Assembly (NCBI GenBank): GCA_023384575.1
Contig: JAHDVP010000002.1
Coordinates: 123,555-187,554, forward strand
Origin: Acidobacteriota bacterium
Lineage (GTDB): Bacteria; Acidobacteriota; Vicinamibacteria; Vicinamibacterales; JAFNAJ01
Reading direction: 5' to 3'
DNA length: 64,000 nt
Position 1 is the first letter of the stretch, and every line of letters begins with the position of its first letter. A program made the translations under genes and the position numbers. Shown piece by piece: positions 8,366 through 16,914 of this stretch. The notes beneath the pieces were generated by a model. That model searched no databases and was not told the origin of the DNA. It saw only the letters and a program-made list of their open reading frames with translations.

Positions 8366-9487
8366 TCAGCGCTCCCAGCTCAACCCAGGCTTGCCGAAGT
8401 GGCCGTAGTTGGTGGTCGTCCTGTAGATCGGCCGAAGCAGGTCGAGCGACTCGATGATGGCGCCCGGGCGGAAGTCGAACGTCTCGGTCACGAACGCCTC
8501 GGCCCGTGCCTCGTCGCCCGTGCCGAAGGTGTCGACCTTCACCGACATCGGCTTCGCCATGCCGATCGCGTACGACACCTGCACCTCGGCCTTCCTGGCG
8601 AGACCCGCTTTGACGATCTCGCGGGCCACGTATCGGCAGTAATAGGCGCCGCTCCGGTCGACCTTCGACGGGTCCTTGCCGCTGAAGGCGCCGCCGCCGT
8701 GCCGCCCGGCGCCGCCGTAGCTGTCGACGATGATCTTGCGGCCGGTGACGCCGCAATCGGCCGTCGGGCCACCCAGCACGAAACTGCCAGTCGGGTTCAC
8801 CTGGAACGCGATGCCGTCGTGGTACCAGCCGCCGAGCACGCGCGGCCCGAGCACGTTGGCGACGTACTGGTGAATCTCGTCGCGCGTCACGCTGGCCGCG
8901 TGCTGCGTCGACACGAGCACATCGGTGACCTGCTTCGGCGTGTTGCCCTCGTAGAGCACGGTGACCTGCGATTTCGAGTCGGGGCGGATCCACCCGTACC
9001 TCCCGCTGCGCCGGTCGTCGGCGAGCCCCGCCGTCAGCCGGTGGGCCAGCAGGATGGGCAGCGGCATCAGTTCCGGAGTCTCGTCGGACGCGTAGCCGAA
9101 CATGATCCCCTGGTCGCCGGCGCCCTGCTCGCCCGCCAGACTCTGCGCCTCGTCGACGCCCTGGTTGATCTCGTTCGACTGCTTCGTAATGGAGATGAGC
9201 ACCTGCACGGCGTCGGCGTTGAAGGCCTCCCCGGGCTCCGTGTAGCCGATCGTGCGGATCGCCTCGCGGGCGATGTGCTCGAAGCTCAGCGTCGCGTTGG
9301 TCGTGATCTCGCCGGCGAGCACCACGGTGCCGCACTTGCACAGCACCTCGCAGGCGACGTGGCTCTTCCTGTCCTGTTCGAGGCAGGCATCGAGAATCGA
9401 GTCGGCGATGAAGTCGCACACCTTGTCGGGGTGGCCCTCGGACACGGACTCGGACGTGAAGCGATAGGCGATCTGATCACCGGCCAT
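8366..9487 (-). CDS. metK: S-adenosylmethionine synthase
   Basis: A 373-residue cytosolic enzyme that makes S-adenosylmethionine from methionine and ATP. The N-terminal signature GHPDK (18-22) is followed by the ATP/methionine-site sequence GAGDQGIMFGY (122-132) and the phosphate-binding segment GGGAFSGKDPSKVDRS in the C-terminal half. The length is typical. AGGAG lies about nine bases before the ATG. A possible -10 element, TATGCT, is at 9563-9568 on this strand. No SAM riboswitch was recognised in the leader. The gene stands alone, converging on the fluoride unit. Confidence 0.96.
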   Translation of the reverse strand: MAGDQIAYRFTSESVSEGHPDKVCDFIADSILDACLEQDRKSHVACEVLCKCGTVVLAGEITTNATLSFEHIAREAIRTIGYTEPGEAFNADAVQVLISITKQSNEINQGVDEAQSLAGEQGAGDQGIMFGYASDETPELMPLPILLAHRLTAGLADDRRSGRYGWIRPDSKSQVTVLYEGNTPKQVTDVLVSTQHAASVTRDEIHQYVANVLGPRVLGGWYHDGIAFQVNPTGSFVLGGPTADCGVTGRKIIVDSYGGAGRHGGGAFSGKDPSKVDRSGAYYCRYVAREIVKAGLARKAEVQVSYAIGMAKPMSVKVDTFGTGDEARAEAFVTETFDFRPGAIIESLDLLRPIYRTTTNYGHFGKPGLSWER

Positions 9488-9615
9488 TCAACGAGACTCC
9501 TGTGGCGTGAACGGGAAGACGACAGCGGTGGAACGTCGGGCGGGCACGTGCAAATCCTGACGAGCATAGCACAGCCCGCCAACCCCGGCCCAGCCGCCGC
9601 AGCCGCTCCATTGCG

Positions 9616-10530
9616 TCATACCCGCGGCTGGCCTTCGCCGTCGGCCCAGAGCCAGGCCGCCCCCCTGACGCCGCTCGAATCGCCGTGCCGGGGGCGCAGC
9701 AGGCGCGTGGCCACGTGGTCGGAAAACACGAACGGGCGCCACAGGCGAGGGACCGAATCGTACAGCCGCTCGAGGTTCGACAATCCGCCGCCGAGCACGA
9801 CGACGTCGGGGTCGACGACGTTGATGATCGAGGCCAGGGCCTTCGCCATGCGGCGCTCGTAGCGCTGGAGCGTGGCCTCCGCGTCCCCATCGCCCCGATG
9901 GGCCCGTTCGACCACCGCGGGCACGGTCAGCCGCTCTCCGGTCACCACCTCGTGATCGCGGGCGAGGCCCGGCCCCGAGAGGAACGTCTCGATGCATCCG
10001 GAGCGACCGCAGTAGCACCGCGCCCCGGGTCGCTCGTCGTCGTCCGGCCAGGGGAGCGGATTGTGGCCCCACTCGCCGGCGATGGCGTTCAGCCCGGTCA
10101 GGACGTGTCTCCTGACCACGAGCCCACCCCCGGTGCCGGTCCCCACGATGACGCCGAAGACCACCTCTGCGCCGGCCCCCGCGCCGTCCATCGCCTCCGA
10201 CAGCGCGAAGCAGTTCGCGTCGTTGGCCAGGCGGACCTCCCGGCCCAGCACGCTCGAGAGATCCGTCGAGAGGGGCCGCCCGATCAACCACGTCGAGTTC
10301 GCGTTCTTGACGAGCCCCGTGGCGGGCGACACGGTTCCGGGAATGCCGACGCCGACCGAACCCGCGCCGTGCTCCGCCTCGACCGCCCGCACCAGGCCGG
10401 CGATGGCCTGAACTGTCGCATCGTAGTCGTCCCGAGGTGTCGGCACGCGCCGACGGCCGACCTCACGGCCGGAGGCATCGATGGCCACCACCTCGATCTT
10501 CGAGCCGCCCAGGTCGATGCCGATGCGCAT
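9616..10530 (-). CDS. ROK family sugar kinase (glucokinase/fructokinase-like)
   Basis: A 304-residue cytosolic kinase. The N-terminal phosphate-binding motif is IDLGGSKIE, and a ROK signature follows (VFGVIVGTGTGGGLVV). The zinc-binding cluster is CYCGRSGCIE, and EWGHNP carries the catalytic-region His. The likely reaction is ATP-dependent phosphorylation of glucose, fructose or another hexose; the exact sugar cannot be told. The ATG at 10530 is chosen because a 45-residue in-frame extension upstream would be encoded by a simple repeat tract and is not credible protein. Confidence 0.88.
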   Translation of the reverse strand: MRIGIDLGGSKIEVVAIDASGREVGRRRVPTPRDDYDATVQAIAGLVRAVEAEHGAGSVGVGIPGTVSPATGLVKNANSTWLIGRPLSTDLSSVLGREVRLANDANCFALSEAMDGAGAGAEVVFGVIVGTGTGGGLVVRRHVLTGLNAIAGEWGHNPLPWPDDDERPGARCYCGRSGCIETFLSGPGLARDHEVVTGERLTVPAVVERAHRGDGDAEATLQRYERRMAKALASIINVVDPDVVVLGGGLSNLERLYDSVPRLWRPFVFSDHVATRLLRPRHGDSSGVRGAAWLWADGEGQPRV

Positions 10531-10554
10531 GGATGCGGGATCCTTGAAGTTCTT

Positions 10555-10617
10555 GGTTCTGGGTTCTGGGTTCTGGGTTCTTGGTTCTTGGTTCTTGGTG
10601 CTTGGTGCTTGGTGCTT
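10555..10617. repeat. Perfect 7-bp-period tract, nine units
   Basis: Nine contiguous heptamers: GGTTCTG three times, then GGTTCTT three times, then GGTGCTT three times. It lies upstream of the ROK kinase start in the region it shares with the divergent Nudix gene. The stepwise change between triplets of units suggests block duplication. Confidence 0.9.
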
Positions 10618-10672
10618 GGTCTCTTCGTGTTTCGCACGCGCCAACCGCCAGCCGGCGGACGGCAACCGCCGT

Positions 10673-10678
10673 TATAAT
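10673..10678 (+). promoter_or_regulatory. Consensus -10 element TATAAT for the Nudix gene
   Basis: An exact TATAAT; no convincing -35 is visible. Initiation six to seven bases downstream would fall near A10685, four bases before the ATG at 10689, giving an almost leaderless message. Confidence 0.55.
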
Positions 10679-10688
10679 GCCTCCATCC

Positions 10689-11600
10689 ATGGTGCCGGCA
10701 GCCGCGTCGACGGTCGTCGTGATGCGCGATCGCGCGGACACGTCCCGGGGAGGCGGCCTCGAAGTGTACTTGCTCCGGCGTGCGGCCGGGGCGGCATTCC
10801 TGGCCGATGCGTGTGTCTTCCCGGGCGGACGCGTCGATGCCGCGCTCGACGCCGCGCTGGCCGAATCGCTGGCCGGCGCGATGGCCTCGCTCCCCGTTCC
10901 GTCGCTGGCCCGTCCCGGAGAGTATGCCCTGCACCTTGCCGCCGGGCTGCGCGAGTTGTTCGAGGAAGCCGGCCTGCTGCTGGCCGACACATCCGACGGC
11001 ACCGACATCGCGCTCGATGCCGGCACCCTGCCGCTTGCCGCGCTCCGCCACGCGGTGGCGTCGGGTCGCACCCCTCTCGAGCAGGCCTGCACCAGCCTCG
11101 GCGGCCGGCTGAGGCCCGAACGACTCGTGCCCCAGTCGCGGTGGATCACCCCGCCGGGCGAGGCCCGACGCTTCGACACGTGGGTGTTCCTCGCCCAGGC
11201 GCCAGCCGGGCAAACGCCGTCGCCCGACGGCGGGGAGACCTCCGCCGGCCGGTGGGTGGCGCCAGCTGACGCCCTCGCCCGCGCTGAAGCCGGCGAGATG
11301 ATCCTGGCGCCGCCAACCTCCCGCACGCTCGAGCACCTGCTGCCGTTCCGGTCGGTCGCCGAGGCCCTCGAGGCGGCCAGACGCGTGGCGCCCGCCACCT
11401 ATGCCCCGATGCCGGTGCGCACGCCGGATGGCGACTGCATGGTGCTGCCCGGCGACCCGCTCTACCCGGTCGAGGGGCCGGGTGCCCCGCTGGGGATCCC
11501 CGTTCCAGGCGCCACCCGGTTCCAGCGGATCGGCGGGCGCTGGCGATCGGTCGACGCTGTTACGATCGCGCCCCGTTTCACCACTACGTCTTCACCGTGA
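10689..11600 (+). CDS. Nudix hydrolase, NUDT19-like with split Nudix box
   Basis: A 303-residue cytosolic hydrolase expected to cleave a nucleoside-diphosphate-linked compound. The fold entry STVVVMRD and the Nudix core RELFEEAG (88-95) are clear. The glycine part of the box, FPGGRVD (44-50), is separated from the core by about 37 residues rather than being contiguous. A long insert inside the Nudix box is known from mammalian NUDT19, a peroxisomal CoA diphosphatase, so CoA or acyl-CoA is a possible substrate (inference). The ATG at 10689 is chosen because an in-frame ATG at 10677 overlaps the TATAAT. Confidence 0.8.
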   Translation: MVPAAASTVVVMRDRADTSRGGGLEVYLLRRAAGAAFLADACVFPGGRVDAALDAALAESLAGAMASLPVPSLARPGEYALHLAAGLRELFEEAGLLLADTSDGTDIALDAGTLPLAALRHAVASGRTPLEQACTSLGGRLRPERLVPQSRWITPPGEARRFDTWVFLAQAPAGQTPSPDGGETSAGRWVAPADALARAEAGEMILAPPTSRTLEHLLPFRSVAEALEAARRVAPATYAPMPVRTPDGDCMVLPGDPLYPVEGPGAPLGIPVPGATRFQRIGGRWRSVDAVTIAPRFTTTSSP

Positions 11601-11736
11601 TGGGACATTCGGCTTGCGGCGAACGGCCTGTGGCAACCGACCGGCACGCTGCGGACTGGGGTCCCCGACCCGACGCCCGGGATCGCCAGCCGGCTCGTCG
11701 TCTCGAGAAGGTTGCGCGCGAGGGGGCGATCCAACC

Positions 11737-14589
11737 ATGAACCCGTTCGACGCCGGTCCCTCGTCGGCACCATCGCCCGGGTGGCTGCGCCAGGTTGTCG
11801 GTCAGGCCCCGTTGCTGGCGGGGTGGCTCCTGGTCCTGGCCCTGCTCCCGGCGACCCCCGCCGCCAGGCAAAGCCCTGGAGCCGCCGGCAGGCTGGCCGA
11901 GGCCATGGCCGCGTATCAGGCCCACGACTACGACGGCGCCGAGCGGTTGTTCAACGAAGCGCTGGCGCTCGCCGCGACCGATCGCGACCGGCGCTCCGAG
12001 GCCGAGGCGCTCCGCGGGCTCGGCATCACGCTCATCGAGCGCGCCCGCTACGACGACGCAGACGTCGCGCTCCAACGCGCCTTCGCCCTCTTCGCCCTCG
12101 ACGGCAACCGCGGCGGCATCGCCAAGGTCTTCGGTCACCGCGCGACGGTCGCCGACCTGATGGGCCGCAAGGCCGATGCGCTGCTCTTCGCCCGATTCGC
12201 CCTGGCCGAGTTCGAACAGCTCGCCGACGCCGGCGAACGGGCCCGGGCCGCCAGGCGGCTGCTCTCGCTCGTCGACGACCCGGCCGAGTACGACCACTTG
12301 TATGTCACCGCCGTCGACCACGCGAAGGCGGCCAACGATCCCCGCCTCGAGGCCGACCTGCTCCACCACCGGGCCGACCGGCTGTTCGTCCAGGGGCGGT
12401 TCGCCGAGGCAGACGCCGAGCTCCGGCGCGCGAAGGACCTCTACGAGGGGGCCGGCGACGAACGGAACCTCGCCCGCGTGCTGACCAGCCTCGGACGCCT
12501 GCAGCGAGCGCACGGGGCGCCCGAACTGGCCCTCGACGACTTCACTCGGGCCTTCGAGATCCAGACGCGTGTCGGCGATCGGCAAGGCGCGCTTCAGAGT
12601 CTGAATGCGATGGCCGTCGCCCTCGGACACCTCGAACGTCACGACGAAGCCCTGACGGCGTATCAGCAGGCGCTCGAGTTGGCGCGCCAGACGGGCTCGG
12701 CCCGAATGGTGAACTTCCAGACCGGAAACCTCGGGGGGGCCTATCTGGTCCGCGGCGAGACCGCCCTGGCGATCCCGCTGCTCGAGGTCTCGGCATCGCA
12801 GGAGACCAACGGCTACACCAGGGCGATTCGGTACTCCCAGGTCGCCGAGGCGAGGTTTCGGCAGCGGGCGTTTGCCGCCTCGGTGGCGGCGGCCACCGAG
12901 GCCATCGACGCGATGCGGGCCGGCAGCATGGACGAGCGACTGTTCGGCGTCCTGCATCGCCGGGCCCTCGCGTACCAGGCGCTCGGCGAAGCGGAGCCCG
13001 CCCTCGCGGACGCTCGCGAGGCGCTCGCCACCATCGAACGCGTCCGCGCGCAGCTCGTGCCCGACGACTTCCTGAAGCGTGGCTTCCACAACGAGAACCA
13101 GGACGTCTACACCACCGTGATCGGCCTCCTCGATGGCGCCGCCGAACACGAACAGGCCCTCGAGGTCTCCGAACAGGCCAGGTCACGCGCCTTCCTCGAC
13201 CTGCTCGCGTCACGCGGGCTGTCCCAGCCGGCCACGGCGAGCACCGGCCCGTCGCCGACGGGCGGTGCCCCGACAGCCGTCGACCCCGGTACGGCCATCG
13301 GCGAGGCCCAGATGTTGCCCATGCTGCGCGGGGCGGCCGGTACGCAAGGCTCGCGCCCCTCCGCGCCGTCGGCGCTGCCCAGCCCGAAGGCCGCGTCGTC
13401 CCTGCCCCTCGAACGGCTGCTCGCCGAGGGCGCCCGCCTGCGCTCGACGGTCATCAGCTACTGGGTCGACCGCGAGCACACGATCGTGTGGGTTGCCGCA
13501 CCCGACCAGCCGGTCAGGAGCGTCAGGGTCGATGTGACGAGAGGGCGCCTCACCCGCCTCGTGCGCGCCGTCTGGGCCGGTATCGACTCTTCCCTTCCTC
13601 CTCCGCCCCCGCCCATCGCGGCTCCCAGCACGCGGACGGCCCGGCCCGCCGAACGTGAGCTGGATGGGCCGAGCTACATCGCGCCGCGTCGTGCGGCTCG
13701 GGAGCTCTACGAGCTGCTGATCGGACCGATTGAGTCGGCCTTGCCGCGCGCCGAGGGCAGCCGTCTGACGATCGTGCCGCACGGGCCGCTGTTCCGCCTG
13801 TCGTTCGCCGCGCTCCTCGATCGGCGCAACCGCTACTTCATCGAGCGACACACGCTGCACTACGCGCCGGCCTTGTCGATGCTCGAGATGACGGGTCGAC
13901 TTCGGGCCGAGCGCCTGTCGGCGCCGGCCACCTACCTGCTCGTCGGCAACCCCGCCTCGATGCCGCTCCACGCCGGCCAGCCGCTGCCTCCGCTGCCCGG
14001 TGCGGCACGCGAGGTGAGGGCCATCGCGCGACAGCTCCCTTCGTCGGCGGTGACGGTCCTCGCCGGCGCGGACGCAACCGAGCAGGCCGTCCGCGACGCC
14101 GCGCCGGGGAAGCGCATCGTACACTTCGCCACGCACGGCGTGGTCGTCGACGAAGATCCCCTCGCGTCGTTCCTGGCCCTCGGCACCGTCGAGGGAGATG
14201 GCGCCGACACCGGCCGCCTGACCGCGGCGGAGGTCTATCGCCTTCCGCTCGACGCCGACCTCGTCGTCCTCAGCGCGTGTCGAACCGGGCTCGGCGAACT
14301 CTCGGCCGACGGCATCGTCGGCCTGACGCGGGCATTCTTCTCCGCGGGGACGCCATCACTCGTCGCCACGTTGTGGGACGTGGTCGACGGTCCGCCCGCG
14401 ACCCTGCTCCCCGATTTCTACCGGTCGATGCAGCGGCTCGACAAGGCCGCCGCGCTCCGCGCCGCGCAGTTGCGCCTGCTGCGCGATCTGCGTGCGGGCC
14501 GCGTGATGGTCGACACGCCGGGCGGCCCGGTCGCCCTGCCCGAACGCCCGGTCTTCTGGGCGAGCTTCGTGCTCATGGGGGAGCCGTAG
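11737..14589 (+). CDS. TPR-CHAT protein (caspase-like peptidase domain)
   Basis: A 950-residue protein. Residues 18-45 form a hydrophobic segment (LLAGWLLVLALLPAT), a signal peptide or anchor. About residues 50-480 are TPR-like helical repeats (DYDGAERLFNEALALA, HDEALTAYQQALELA and others). A low-complexity Pro/Ser linker follows, then a C-terminal CHAT domain. The caspase-type dyad is present as His800 in HFATHGVV and Cys848 in LSACRTG, so the domain is potentially active. The CHAT clan includes separase and gingipain-like proteases, and some members are activated through their TPRs. Target and trigger are unknown here. No adaptor or toxin-like gene flanks it. Confidence 0.85.
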   Translation: MNPFDAGPSSAPSPGWLRQVVGQAPLLAGWLLVLALLPATPAARQSPGAAGRLAEAMAAYQAHDYDGAERLFNEALALAATDRDRRSEAEALRGLGITLIERARYDDADVALQRAFALFALDGNRGGIAKVFGHRATVADLMGRKADALLFARFALAEFEQLADAGERARAARRLLSLVDDPAEYDHLYVTAVDHAKAANDPRLEADLLHHRADRLFVQGRFAEADAELRRAKDLYEGAGDERNLARVLTSLGRLQRAHGAPELALDDFTRAFEIQTRVGDRQGALQSLNAMAVALGHLERHDEALTAYQQALELARQTGSARMVNFQTGNLGGAYLVRGETALAIPLLEVSASQETNGYTRAIRYSQVAEARFRQRAFAASVAAATEAIDAMRAGSMDERLFGVLHRRALAYQALGEAEPALADAREALATIERVRAQLVPDDFLKRGFHNENQDVYTTVIGLLDGAAEHEQALEVSEQARSRAFLDLLASRGLSQPATASTGPSPTGGAPTAVDPGTAIGEAQMLPMLRGAAGTQGSRPSAPSALPSPKAASSLPLERLLAEGARLRSTVISYWVDREHTIVWVAAPDQPVRSVRVDVTRGRLTRLVRAVWAGIDSSLPPPPPPIAAPSTRTARPAERELDGPSYIAPRRAARELYELLIGPIESALPRAEGSRLTIVPHGPLFRLSFAALLDRRNRYFIERHTLHYAPALSMLEMTGRLRAERLSAPATYLLVGNPASMPLHAGQPLPPLPGAAREVRAIARQLPSSAVTVLAGADATEQAVRDAAPGKRIVHFATHGVVVDEDPLASFLALGTVEGDGADTGRLTAAEVYRLPLDADLVVLSACRTGLGELSADGIVGLTRAFFSAGTPSLVATLWDVVDGPPATLLPDFYRSMQRLDKAAALRAAQLRLLRDLRAGRVMVDTPGGPVALPERPVFWASFVLMGEP

Positions 14590-14755
14590 GGGCGGGGGTT
14601 GTTGGTCATTGGCCTTGATGCGTCAAGACGGCTGGCGACCGGCGGCCAGCGACTGGCGGCCCCACTCGACCTGACGCGACGAATCGAGCGCTTGGCGAAA
14701 CGTCACCGGGCGTGGGACGAAGGTAGCGGGGCTATCGGGGTGGAATGCCGTGCAG

Positions 14756-14797
14756 GCCTGCAGTCTGCAGCCGGTAGCCTGCAGCCTGCGGCCTGTT
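14756..14797. repeat. 7-bp-period GCCTGCA repeat tract, six units
   Basis: Six heptamers based on GCCTGCA (GCCTGCA, GTCTGCA, GCCGGTA, GCCTGCA, GCCTGCG, GCCTGTT) end exactly at the stop of the downstream E1 gene. A second six-unit copy lies at 60080 and a short one near 43287. The rest of this gap, 14590-14755, holds nothing I recognise. Confidence 0.8.
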
Positions 14798-16858
14798 TCA
14801 GTAGTCCAGCAATCGTCTCAGCGCTGGCAGCAGCCGGTCCTTCGGTTCGAAGAGCTTCTCGAGCGCCTTGGCGGCGGGTACGGGCGTGTCGAGCGCGCCA
14901 AGACGTGCCACCGGGGCGTCGAGCCACTCGAAGGCCAGCTCGCCAATCGTCGCGGCCACTTCTCCACCGAACCCGCCGGTGAGCGGTGCTTCGTGCAGCA
15001 CCAGCGCGCGACTCGTCTTGCGCACCGAGGCGACCACGGTGTCGACGTCCCACGGCGCCAGCGTCCGCAGGTCCACGACCTCGATACTCGCGCCGAGGTC
15101 GTGCAGCGTCTGCGCGGCCTCGAGCGCCCAGTGCACGCCAACCCCATAGGTGACGACGGTCGCGTCGTCGCCCTCGCGAACGACCGCAGCCTGGCCGATC
15201 GGCAGCGAGTAGTGACCCTCGGGGACCTCGCCCTGAATCGGCCGATAGAGGAACTTGTGCTCGAGGTACAGCACGGGGTTGCCATCCTCGACCGCGGCCA
15301 GCAGCAGCCCCTTCGCGTCGAACGGCGTCGCGGGCGCCAGCACCTTCAGCCCCGCGACCGACGTGAACCACGCCTCGACGTTCTGCGAGTGGAACGGGCC
15401 GGCGCCCGTGCCGCCGCCGACGGGCACGCGGATGACGAGGGGCACGCCCGCTCCCCATCGATAGCGCGTCTTGGCGACGTTGTTGACGATCTGGTTGAAG
15501 CCGCACGAGATGAAGTCGCCGAACTGCATCTCGAGCACCGGGACGAACCCGTCGAGCGCGAGGCCGAAGGCCGCGCCGACGGCGCCCGACTCGATGATGG
15601 GCGTATTGCGGACGCGAGCCCGGCCGAACTCCTCGACGAACCCCGCGGTCACCTTGAAGACGCCGCCGTACTCGGCGATGTCCTGGCCGAGGAGCACCAC
15701 CTCGGGCCGGCGACGCATCGCCACGCGAAGGCCGTCGGAGATGGCGTCGATGTAGCGCACCTTCGGCGCGTGGGCGCAGGCCTCATCGGCCGGCGGCGAC
15801 GGCTGGCACCGGCTCGGTGCGAACACGTCGCGGAGTTCGGTCGCCTCGTCCGATTCGGGCGCCGGCGCTTCGAGCGCCTCATCGACGAGTGCGCCGACGA
15901 GCGGCTTCATCTCACGGCGGACGGCCTCGCGCCCCGCCGCGTCGAGCACCCCCTGGACCTCGAGCCAGGTCTCGAACCGTCGCACGGGATCCTTGGCGGC
16001 CCACTCCTCGATCAGAGCCCTCGGCACGTACGCCGTGCCCGAGGCCTCCTCGTGCCCGCGCATGCGGAACGTCAGGCACTCGACGAGCGTCGGGCCGCCG
16101 CCCTCACGCGCCCGGTCCGCGGCCTCCGCGATGGCGCGCCGCACCGCCAGGAGGTCGTTGCCATCGCAGACGACGCCAGGCATGCCGTAGCCCAGGGCCC
16201 GATCGGCGAGCGTCCGGCAGGCGAACTGCTCGTGCGACGGCGTCGACAGGCCCCACTGGTTGTTCTCGATCACGAAGATCACGGGAAGCGTCCAGACGGC
16301 GGCGAGGTTGAGGGCCTCGTGGAAGTCGCCCTCGCTCGTCGCGCCATCGCCGGTGAAGGACGCCACGACCCGGCGTTCGCCCCGCAACTGCCCCGCGAGC
16401 GCGAGGCCGTCGGCCACGGGGAGCATCGCCCCGAGGTGGCTGATCATGCCCACGATGCGCTGCTCGAGCAGACCGAAGTGGAACGTGCGGTCGCGCCCCT
16501 TGGTGAAGCCGCCATCCCTGAGCAGCAACTGGCGGAACAGCCGGCCGAGGTCGACGCCCCTCGTCGTGAAGACCCCGAGGTTCCGATGCATCGGCAGGAT
16601 GAAGTCGTCGGGGGCGAGCGCCGAGGCCACGCCGACGGCGATGGCTTCCTGCCCGACCCCGGAGAACCACTTCGAGATGCGCGCCTGCCTGATGAGGAGC
16701 AGCATCTTCTCCTCGATGAGGCGCGGCAGCAGGAGCGCCCGATAGAGGTCGCGCAGCTGGTCGGCGGTCAGGTCGGCCTCCGGCCCAGGAACGACCTGTC
16801 GGGCGGACGCGGGGCGGATCCCGGAGGCAGCGAGGTCGGACGGCGCGGTCTCGGACAT
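14798..16858 (-). CDS. Fused 2-oxoacid dehydrogenase E1 (alpha-beta) component
   Basis: A 686-residue thiamine-diphosphate enzyme combining both E1 chains of a branched-chain or related 2-oxoacid dehydrogenase. The alpha part (about 30-330) carries the ThDP motif GDG (170-172) to NN (199-200) and the sequence FRMRGHEEASG. The beta part starts near residue 366 (KVRYIDAISDGLRVAM) and contains LGQDIAEYGGVFKVT, NTPIIESGAVGAAFGLALDG and FHSQNVEAWF. It would decarboxylate a 2-oxoacid and pass the acyl group to a lipoyl E2. No E2 or E3 gene is in the window. The ATG at 16858 has AAGAGG close upstream. The usual form has separate subunits; fused forms are known. Confidence 0.9.
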   Translation of the reverse strand: MSETAPSDLAASGIRPASARQVVPGPEADLTADQLRDLYRALLLPRLIEEKMLLLIRQARISKWFSGVGQEAIAVGVASALAPDDFILPMHRNLGVFTTRGVDLGRLFRQLLLRDGGFTKGRDRTFHFGLLEQRIVGMISHLGAMLPVADGLALAGQLRGERRVVASFTGDGATSEGDFHEALNLAAVWTLPVIFVIENNQWGLSTPSHEQFACRTLADRALGYGMPGVVCDGNDLLAVRRAIAEAADRAREGGGPTLVECLTFRMRGHEEASGTAYVPRALIEEWAAKDPVRRFETWLEVQGVLDAAGREAVRREMKPLVGALVDEALEAPAPESDEATELRDVFAPSRCQPSPPADEACAHAPKVRYIDAISDGLRVAMRRRPEVVLLGQDIAEYGGVFKVTAGFVEEFGRARVRNTPIIESGAVGAAFGLALDGFVPVLEMQFGDFISCGFNQIVNNVAKTRYRWGAGVPLVIRVPVGGGTGAGPFHSQNVEAWFTSVAGLKVLAPATPFDAKGLLLAAVEDGNPVLYLEHKFLYRPIQGEVPEGHYSLPIGQAAVVREGDDATVVTYGVGVHWALEAAQTLHDLGASIEVVDLRTLAPWDVDTVVASVRKTSRALVLHEAPLTGGFGGEVAATIGELAFEWLDAPVARLGALDTPVPAAKALEKLFEPKDRLLPALRRLLDY

Positions 16859-16866
16859 GCCTCTTG

Positions 16867-16872
16867 ATTGTA
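16867..16872 (-). promoter_or_regulatory. -10 element TACAAT for the E1 gene
   Basis: TACAAT on the minus strand ends eight bases before the ATG at 16858, so the transcript would have a leader of one or two bases. It is back to back with a plus-strand -10 at 16903. Confidence 0.5.
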
Positions 16873-16902
16873 GCCGGGCCCCGCGGATCGAACGCGTTCC
16901 AT

Positions 16903-16908
16903 TACACT
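16903..16908 (+). promoter_or_regulatory. -10 element TACACT, leaderless spacing
   Basis: TACACT is followed by exactly six bases and then the ATG at 16915. With initiation six to seven bases after the -10, the A of the ATG would be the first transcribed base. The same spacing occurs at 43344 and 58786. Confidence 0.55.
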
Positions 16909-16914
16909 GCGTCG

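Noticed and set aside
9488..9615. SAM riboswitch upstream of metK
   Set aside because: I looked for SAM-I and SAM-II-like conserved blocks in the leader and found none; only a -10-like element and a ribosome site are visible.
10485..10665. N-terminal extension of 45 residues on the ROK kinase
   Set aside because: The extension is the translation of the heptad repeat tract (patterns such as KNQEPRTQNPEPRT) and precedes a perfect ROK start motif at the internal ATG.
14750..16867. A 705-codon plus-strand frame opposite the E1 gene
   Set aside because: The E1 frame has clear ThDP motifs; the opposite frame has a skewed Arg/Asp/His/Val composition and no motif.
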